Below, piece by piece: positions 56,494 through 64,000 of a stretch of 64,000 nucleotides of DNA (positions are counted from its first letter, which is position 1; every line of letters starts with the position of its first letter). Under the pieces are notes generated by a model. It had not been told where the DNA came from and made no database searches. It was given only the letters and a program-made list of their open reading frames with translations. The stretch comes from Timema cristinae (Eukaryota > Arthropoda > Insecta > Phasmatodea > Timematidae), in assembly GCA_039000515.1 (NCBI GenBank), contig JBCFYV010000001.1, positions 64,292,435 to 64,356,434 on the forward strand, in the 5' to 3' direction. The position numbers were made by a program, and so were the translations under genes.

Positions 56494-57888
56494 ATACCAT
56501 GATGCAGTGCCACTCTACTTCACTATGCAATATCATGATGCAGTGCCACTCTACTTCACTATGCAATATCATGATGCAGTGCCACTCTACTTCACTATGC
56601 AATACCATGATGCAGTGCCACTCTACTTCACTATGCAATATCATGATGCAGTGCCACTCTACTTCACTATGCAATACCATGATGCAGTGCCACTCTACTT
56701 CACTATGCAATATCATGATGCAGTGCCACTCTACTTCACTATGCAATACCATGATGCAGTGCCACTCTACTTCACTATGCAATATCATGATGCAGTGCCA
56801 CTCTACTTCACTATGCAATATCATGATGCAGTGCCACATATGCAATACCATGATGCAGTGCCACTCTACTTCACTATGCAATATCATGATGCAGTGCCAC
56901 TCTACTTCACTATGCAATACCATGATGCAGTGCCACTCTACTTCACTATGCAATATCATGATGCAGTGCCACTCTACTTCACTATGCAATACCATGATGC
57001 AGTGCCACTCTACTTCACTATGCAATATCATGATGCAGTGCCACTCTACTTCACTATGCAATACCATGATGCAGTGCCACTCTACTTCACTATGCAATAT
57101 CATGATGCAGTGCCACTCTACTTCACTATGCAATACCATGATGCAGTGCCACTCTACTTCACTATGCAATATCATGATGCAGTGCCACTCTACTTCACTA
57201 TGCAATACCATGATGCAGTGCCACTCTACTTCACTATGCAATACCATGATGCAGTGCCACTCTACTTCACTATGCAATACCATGATGCAGTGCCACTCTA
57301 CTTCACTATGCAATACATGATGCAGTGCCACTCTACTTCACTATGCAATACCATGATGCAGTGCCACTCTACTTCACTATGCAATATCATGATGCAGTGC
57401 CACTCTACTTCACTATGCAATACCATGATGCAGTGCCACTCTACTTCACTATGCAATACCATGATGCAGTGCCACTCTACTTCACTATGCAATACCATGA
57501 TGCAGTCCACTCTACTTCACTATGCAATACCATGATGCAGTGCCACTCTACTTCACTATGCAATACATGATGCAGTGCCACTCTACTTCACTATGCAATA
57601 CCATGATGCAGTGCCACTCTACTTCACTATGCAATACCATGATGCAGTGCCACTCTACTTCACTATGCAATACCATGATGCAGTGCCACTCTACTTCACT
57701 ATGCAATATCATGATGCAGTGCCACTCTACTTCACTATGCAATACCATGATGCAGTGCCACTCTACTTCACTATGCAATACCATGATGCAGTGCCACTCT
57801 ACTTCACTATGCAATACCATGATGCAGTGCCACTCTACTTCACTATGCAATACCATGATGCAGTGCCACTCTACTTCACTATGCAATA
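56494..57888. repeat. 36-bp array, about 39 copies
   Basis: The unit is taccatgatgcagtgccact, ctacttcactatgcaa. Units alternate tacc and tatc, forming a 72-bp dimer over much of the left half and becoming mostly tacc to the right. One unit near 56838 has a 9-bp deletion, and single-base deletions occur near 57312, 57507 and 57562. Because 36 is divisible by 3 and stops are absent, periodic peptides are open in several frames on both strands. Confidence 0.95.
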
Positions 57889-58674
57889 GGTCTAAGATGA
57901 TTTTTCAGCCTTGTTTCATTTTAACACAATCATTTCTTTAAATGAGAATCCCATAGGTCTTAGTTATTGATCAGAACGTTTGTGAGCTAAAATATGCTTA
58001 TTATTGGCTTTACAAGCCTTATTGTTCACAGAGAAAGCTTGACTTAATTTGATACACAAATAAGATTGGTTGATAACAAAGTAAGATGGACCAATACATG
58101 TTTTAAAAATCCAATAAAAACAAAATAACCGTATTCTACCATTTGATTGGACTTCTTGTGTCTGATTATATAGATTATAGTCTTAGTCAGTTATTTAGTC
58201 ACAGAACAGGCGACTCATTGGGTGAGATGACTAATGGGATCACCTACAACTTGAAGAAAATACAAAATAAAGTGATCAATATTTATATTTTTATACATCA
58301 CCAAAGCTTATATTATCTTTGCTAACTTTGATAAAATGTTTTGTCATTTTTTGCTTAGATATTGAGTCTCACTTGTTAGTGAAATAGAGGAAGTAGTGTT
58401 ACTATGGCTACAGTCATTCCCTCGATTGTTTTCAACCTTCATTCACGCAGTATATTGACTTACACCCATATTTAGAATTAGATATTTTATTATCTGCTAT
58501 CAATCTTGTTCCTCCCTCCAACGCTCTATTTATGGTGTTCATCTCTGACATAGGCCCTATTTACTGTTGTGTGTCAGATTGAGGGTACCAGTGATTCACA
58601 GCTTCTCTTTATTGGTGACACAAGCAAACATTCTTCTGTTGTACACTAGTTATGTGAGGTTATTTTTGTTATTA
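57889..58674. other. intronic spacer, no recognised feature
   Basis: AT-rich sequence between the array and the LTR element. Nothing recognised. Confidence 0.4.
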
Positions 58675-59147
58675 TGATGTGTCGAGATTCACATTCCCTA
58701 TCCTTGGGACTGTGCGCATCGCGGTTTGCTCTTTCCCCCGTTCTTGCTGGCACGGCCTCGTCACGCATGGCTCAGTCCTCTCACTCTGGTTTTGGACTCA
58801 CGTCCACACGAGTCGAATGTTCACGAGCTGTTGGCTCTCGGTTCTGGGCTTGTTGAGAGCGAGTCGGGGTCATTGCGATGTTATTACGCGGGGAATGGAG
58901 ATGGGCTTTCTTTTACATACAGTTGTGTAACTGAACCAACCAAGGGATAGAATTAGAGTCCTGAATAAAGGCTTTGTGACGACATGACAACATCCTGAGT
59001 GACTTTCTTCGTACAACCCCTTCATAACGACTTGTCGTGTCGCACCACAAGTGTGGTGTGCGAACCCCTACTATCGACACTGGTGAGAACGGGGGCTGAC
59101 ACATTGTCTCCCACAGCCTCGAAGGGTCCACGAGAGGTGTGGGCACA
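58675..59147 (+). repeat. left LTR of the gag-only element
   Basis: Begins tgatgtgtcgagattc and ends gtgtgggcaca. It shares gagctgttggctctcggttc, actgaaccaaccaaggg and gtctcccacagc with the right copy. It contains an insertion (about 59040-59090) absent from the other LTR. Boundaries were inferred by alignment by eye. Confidence 0.65.
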
Positions 59148-60136
59148 GATGGTAGCACACTGTGATTTGTGTTTTCACAAGCGTTGTCACTCGTCACCAA
59201 TCCAACAGCCCGCCTATTCGACTAACCCTTTGGTGAAGTGAACGGAGCTGTCTCCCGGTGAGGCAAGAAGAATTTGACCCCCTTAAGAAGATAGTACTCA
59301 AGCCAATGGCGTAAATCATCGTCATCGCTGCCGTCTCCTAGAACTCCAGGAAATCTACGTACCAGCTAAGTTGGCTTCAACTGTATATTCTCTCTAATGG
59401 GACTCAATTAACTCTTAACGATATGGTTATGTTTGTGTTGTTTTGTTTACATTGTTACTATTGGACGGGTTAACCGTTATTGAACTGTTTGATACTAGTT
59501 TTGGTGAAACTATTAATTTTAAAGTTTTCTATATCGTTATTATCAAACTTTAGCTAACTTTCAGTGTTATTATGTTTATAGTTAACCAAACAAGACGGGA
59601 CGCTTATAATTGGGTCATTCGCGCAGATTTTTCTGATAATGTAGAAGTGTTAAGACTATAACTACTTTTTAAATAATTTATTTATATGAGTAATAACGAC
59701 CCAAGAGATAGTTTTGTTTTAATGACTATGGTTAAATCTTGTTTAAATTAGGATAGTTTTTCTTGTATTTGACATGTGGGGAGGGTCAATAGCATATGTG
59801 AGGTTAGTATTGTTTACTAATATATTAGTTAATAATATGTACCGATCTTACAATGACGTATCACTTTCGAGCAATGACAAGGTTTTGAATCGGGGAAGTA
59901 CACAACTTACCCAAGTTGAACCATCGGTTCTTGTTTGTTGTGAGGGGGGACATGGGGCCATTTCAGAGACCCTGTTGAAAGACGTAAGACACATTTTCGT
60001 GATTAATGTGCCTTATTTTACCCTGATTGGGGTTGATAATAAAGGGGGATCCAAATTTCTTGGGTGTTTTAGTAATTTTTGTGATATAATGTATTGTTTG
60101 ATTTTGTGGTATCTAATATTATTTGTAAATCGCAAA

Positions 60137-61400
60137 ATGGAACATCCTGACCCTAGTCGATTGTTTAAGGACGAGTTGATCTACGAATTGACAATTCGTG
60201 GTTCTAAACTTGAAAAAACCGTTGATCAATTAAGGTCATAACTCATTAACATATTTGACGTCAAGAAGGACGAGAACCGTTCTCTCATGTTAATAGATAG
60301 GTCCCCGGTTTTCATTAGAACACCCCTTGCTAGCAGATAAATTTAACAATTTGCAAACTATGATAGCTCAGTATGACAGACCTGTACTGTCAGTTGAAAA
60401 GAAAATATGTAGTACGTTTGGGCACTTGAAATCCCGCCTATTCAGGTTATCGTCAGAGTCGCCTGAGGAGGACACAAAGTTAATAGAACTTAAACGATTT
60501 TTGGCGAGTTAGAGAATCAGATGGGCGTGGCCCTTAGGAAAGAAACTAACATTAGAAAGGGAGAGCCCAACACACCGTTAGAAAACATAGGACGGGTAGG
60601 GACCATTACCATCTGAACGCGATTTATTGAGAGAAATGTAGGACAAATTCCTAGTGACAATGATCCTCAAGCCAAGAAAATAGTTCAAATTTTGAATTTA
60701 GTCCGCAAATGGAATGTGACGTTTGACCTTGGATCTAATCCCATAGATTTCCTAGAAAAGATAGAGGAGTTAAAAAACGGCTACAAAGTAACTGACAGTG
60801 AAATGTTGACGGCCCTGCCCGAGATATTTTTAGGTCAAAATTCACTTTGGATGCGTAACAACCATCACTATGGACTACATGGCGCGGGTTCGTCGATTTT
60901 TTCCGATTGTGTTTTTTCCCACCAACTATGTAGATCAACTCGAGAGGGGTATTTTTGGGTGCGTTCAGGCGCCTCTCGAACCAGTCAACGAATTCTTTAT
61001 TCATATCCATACCTTATCCGTAGACGAGGGGGATTTTCTGAAACACAGACAGTAGATCGCATTTATTCTAACTTGAAGCCCTCAATTAGGGTTAACATAA
61101 GAAGGTGCGAAGTAGAGACCGTTGGTCAGCTGTTGCAAGTGGCGGTCCACTTCCAGCAATGTAATGATGATATTCGGGACTACAACAGGTGGACTCAACC
61201 CAGTGTGCAGGAGGCTCGTATTGTAGGGGATCGGAGGAATGAGTGGCTGGGTGTGAGTGGTAGAACTTTTGACTCAGGGAACGGCCATGGATTTATGGTA
61301 ATCGTCAGAATAGAAGTAGCTGTACACCTACCAATCCTGACCAATTTAAAGAAAAGAAGTGTTATTTTTGTAGAGATAGCAATTGTGTATATTGTGTAAT
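60137..61400 (+). pseudogene. Gypsy-type gag, frame-broken
   Basis: Fragments occur in gag order in different frames: an N-terminal segment with LFKDELIYELTIRGSK (60137-60241), a helical segment (60327-60512), and a capsid-like core with WNVTFDLGSNPIDFLEKIEE and LTALPEIFLGQNSLWMRNN (60700-60870). The core shifts frame at about 60870-61050 and returns to give NLKPSIRVNIRRCEVETVGQ. Near 61340-61390 a CYFCRDSNCVYC stretch is Cys-rich but not a standard CCHC knuckle. Stops and shifts make it non-functional. Pol should follow, but the sequence becomes AT-rich and non-coding. Confidence 0.6.
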
Positions 61401-61759
61401 ATTTTTGTTCTAATAATAATGTTATTTATACCTTAAGTCCTTTGAGGAATATTATTTGGACATTGTTCTTTAATATGTATATATTTATATTGATGTAATC
61501 AATTCTGATATTGTGATTTTAGGAGAGGTAGTTAATCTTCAGCGCGTGTGTGCTGAACTCTAGATGTCGTTAATTTTGAATTAGAGTATATTTCACTGAT
61601 GGTTAATAAGTCCCTGGTGTCTTGTTTGTTATTATTTCGTCACATGTAATATTGTTCTATGGGCTTTCCTTGGCTGGTACAGATTTTTGGGTTATAATTA
61701 CTTTACTTTGGACACCTCATCTTCTCCCACCCAGCCCTTAAGTTTAAGGGGGGGGGGGG

Positions 61760-62195
61760 TGACTCTGTGCCGAGTTCCTCGTCCCTCATCTTTGGGATCA
61801 CGGCATCGCAGTTTGCTCTTTCCCCCTTCCCCTTCTTGTCGTGTGTGGTTGGCTGCACATGGCCTCATCGCGCATGGCGCGTCCTCTTACTCTGGTTTCG
61901 GACTCACGTCCATGCAGGTCAAATGTTCACGAGCTGTTGGCTCTCGGTTCTGGGCTTGTTGAGAGCTAGTCGGGGATTGAGATGTTATTACGCGCGGGAA
62001 TGGAGATGGGGTTTCTTTTTACGTACAGTTGTGTAACTGAACCAACCAAGGGGTAGAATTAGAGTCCTGAATAAAGACTTGTGTGACAACATCCTGAGTG
62101 ACTTTCTTCATAACGACTTGTCGTGTCGAGCCACAAGTCTGGTGAGAACATTGTCTCCCACAGCGTCGGAAGGGTCCATGAGAGGTGTGGGCACA
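61760..62195 (+). repeat. right LTR of the gag-only element
   Basis: Begins tgactctgtgccgagttc immediately after the G-run and ends near gtgtgggcaca. Identity with the left LTR is high in the middle and lower at the ends. Confidence 0.65.
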
Positions 62196-63761
62196 GTGGT
62201 GGAATGTTCATATATTCTAATAAAAACCAGATTTCTAATGATATGCAGACTACCTAGTTAATCAAACATAATCAAAATTTGTTTGCCATTTGTAAGGTTC
62301 TTAAGATCTTCTCAAGCTCTAAATGATTAGTTAATTCATTATTTTTCATCTTCTAGTATGAAGTAGTGTAAATTATTTGAAATGATTCAATACTTTTTTG
62401 TATATTTTAAAACTCCAAGGCAATTGTGATAATCGAGTAATAAGTGACTTTAGTTCAATTCCAGGTAAGAGCAAAAATGTAGGCATTAATATATATTAGG
62501 ATACATGGTACAGAGAAAATATATTAGGGTCAAGCCCATATGATTGTTAAAGTTAATCTAATTTAATTCATTAATAACCTTTGAAATGTTAAATGTTCCT
62601 CTCCAGCAGCTCACAAGGTCCTACATGAGCTGTCACTCTTCTAATGTACCTATCACCCTCTCTCACTGAACTATCAGCACAACGTCTTACGAGTTGTCAC
62701 AATATTTATTTATGAGGGAGAAGCACTAACAAAATAACTAATTAATTGATCTAAGATTTGAAAATATCAATTTATTGAAATGCATTTAATCTGAGTGCAT
62801 TAAGGCCATTCAACCATCAAAATTTTACTGCACAGTTTTAACAAGTGTATAATCCTTTGCTAGCTATAATGGGTCAAACTTGCAATTTAATGCTTTTTGT
62901 GTGCCTTTGTTAATGTATGGGGCTGAAATTTAGCATATCTCTAGACATTCATATGAGATTCACACAATTAAACATTAAAATATTAATATTATTTACTTAC
63001 GCTATGGCATTAGGACTCTGATGTTCATTACCAGACTCACAAAAGTATGATATGCACCTATCCCTATCTTGAGCTAGTTCTATCCAGTCTATCTCATTAC
63101 ACCCTATCCCTATCTTGAGCTTATTATATCCAGTCAATCCGCTCACTGTTATCTATGAGACTATTATACTAACAATGTATTGTGATGAATGCATTATATA
63201 TAGCTCATCATTATGTAACTTCCTCCACTCCCTCTTCAGACCAAATACCTTCCTATGCACCTTGTTTTACAACCACAGATAACAACTGATATTATTGTTT
63301 TGTATATTCTGAGTTGTACATTCCTTGACAGGAGCTGAGATGTTGACAGCAGCTGACCGAGTAATAAATTACATTTCCTCACTGTATAATTGTTCCTAAA
63401 TATTCAAACCTATTAACTCTGTCAAATTATATACTGTTCGCAATAATTTATAAAATAACGCCCCCAATCTCTCATAAGTATCTCTAGTTATACTAAATCT
63501 CGGTCACATTTTAACTACCTTACATTAATATTGTTATGCAAAAAGCATAAAGTAGCAAGTTTGATCCCTTAAAATTCGTGAACTGTGAGGATTTGAAATC
63601 ATTGAATCACAATTTATAGCTTATAATAATATACATGTTAAAATTGTACAATACAATTTTGATAGTAGAATGACCTGAATGTCTTGGTTCATTGTATTTA
63701 ACTATCATAGATAGGTATCGTGGAAATGTTTTAAATTTAACTTTATTATTTATTATTATTA
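62196..63761. other. AT-rich intronic DNA
   Basis: Contains one 49-bp direct duplication (ccctatcttgagct near 63062 and 63108). No exon of Gpdh and no other gene is recognised. Confidence 0.45.
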
Positions 63762-64000
63762 TTTAGCACCACATCTTACTACCCATTCTGGTTATACGCT
63801 TAAGTACTAACTACACTAATGGATTAGGAATTGGGAAGGTTTAATTTAGAGGAAGTGAATCCGCATTTGCGGGAAGGGAAAGTGGAAAACCATTTCATGG
63901 AAAAAACACCAGTTCACCCGACCAAGATTCGAACCTCGATCTCCTCATCCTCAGCAGTCGAGCTCAACACGACTAGTGTGTTAGCTAACTACGCCACCGA
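63762..64000 (-). mobile_element. SINE family A, running off the window end
   Basis: Minus-strand copy: tail at the left (ttagcaccacatcttactac, ccattctgg), body (gggaagggaaagtggaaa), B-box at about 63920-63935 (gattcgaacctcga on this strand) and A-box region near 63975-64000. This is the least degraded tRNA-like head of the family in the window. Confidence 0.8.

Larger units (their letters stand above)
58675..62195 (+). mobile_element. Gypsy-type LTR element retaining gag but no pol
   Basis: Two related GC-richer repeats in direct orientation (58675-59147 and 61760-62195) flank about 2.6 kb containing gag remnants only. A long G-run preceded by ttaa (61745-61759) lies exactly before the right repeat, as a polypurine tract should. 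Both repeats carry aataaag after agtcctg. The sequence tggtagca two bases after the left repeat matches the first eight bases expected for a primer-binding site for the initiator tRNA-Met 3' end. No reverse transcriptase, integrase or protease motif is present. No target duplication was found and the LTRs have diverged, so the copy is old. Confidence 0.65.

Overview
This 64 kb window is eukaryotic nuclear DNA, most probably from an insect. Hemiptera is possible, but nothing in the window fixes the order. The support is split genes with GT..AG introns, a Copia element primed by an internal fragment of initiator tRNA-Met, tRNA-derived SINEs, mariner, Harbinger-like, Helitron and LINE remains, and an NAD-dependent glycerol-3-phosphate dehydrogenase whose N-terminus is insect-like. 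Only about 0.5 kb (under 1%) is convincingly host protein-coding. By my estimate about 23 kb (36%) is tandem arrays with periods of 31-60 bp.

Host genes, both on the + strand: (1) a CCDC124 homologue, with exon 5626-5798 (start codon 5640) and exon 27815-27949, separated by a 22 kb intron; its later exons are not seen. (2) A Gpdh/GPD1 homologue, with exon 40907-40950 and exon 53699-53876, separated by a 12.7 kb intron; its later exons lie beyond the window.

Layout: 0-1 kb is a SINE whose B-box segment is expanded about 16 times. 1.4-4.2 kb is a 40-bp array and 4.9-5.4 kb a 38-bp array. 5.6-27.8 kb is the start of CCDC124; its first visible intron holds a nearly intact Copia element (8.3-12.8 kb) and a 12 kb array of a 31-bp unit (14.3-26.2 kb). 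27.8-30.8 kb is the second exon followed at once by a 52-bp array built from that exon's own 3' end and splice donor. 30.8-40.6 kb holds transposon-derived pseudogenes, MITEs, a promoter-like block and a 100-N assembly gap. 40.9-53.9 kb is the 5' part of Gpdh; its intron carries SINEs, inverted LINE pieces with a LINE-derived 50-bp array, a mariner remnant, a GC-rich promoter-like block leading into a 38-bp array, and a Helitron helicase fragment with an internal 54-bp array. 53.9-64 kb is the next Gpdh intron, with a 36-bp array, a gag-only LTR element and SINEs.

The most striking pattern is that several arrays can be traced to a functional seed: a splice-donor junction, a Pol III B-box, a LINE coding motif and a helicase motif. 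The standout is the array of about 55 near-identical copies of a real exon-intron junction directly behind the authentic donor of CCDC124. No operon-like or new enzymatic system is visible; the novelty is in genome architecture.
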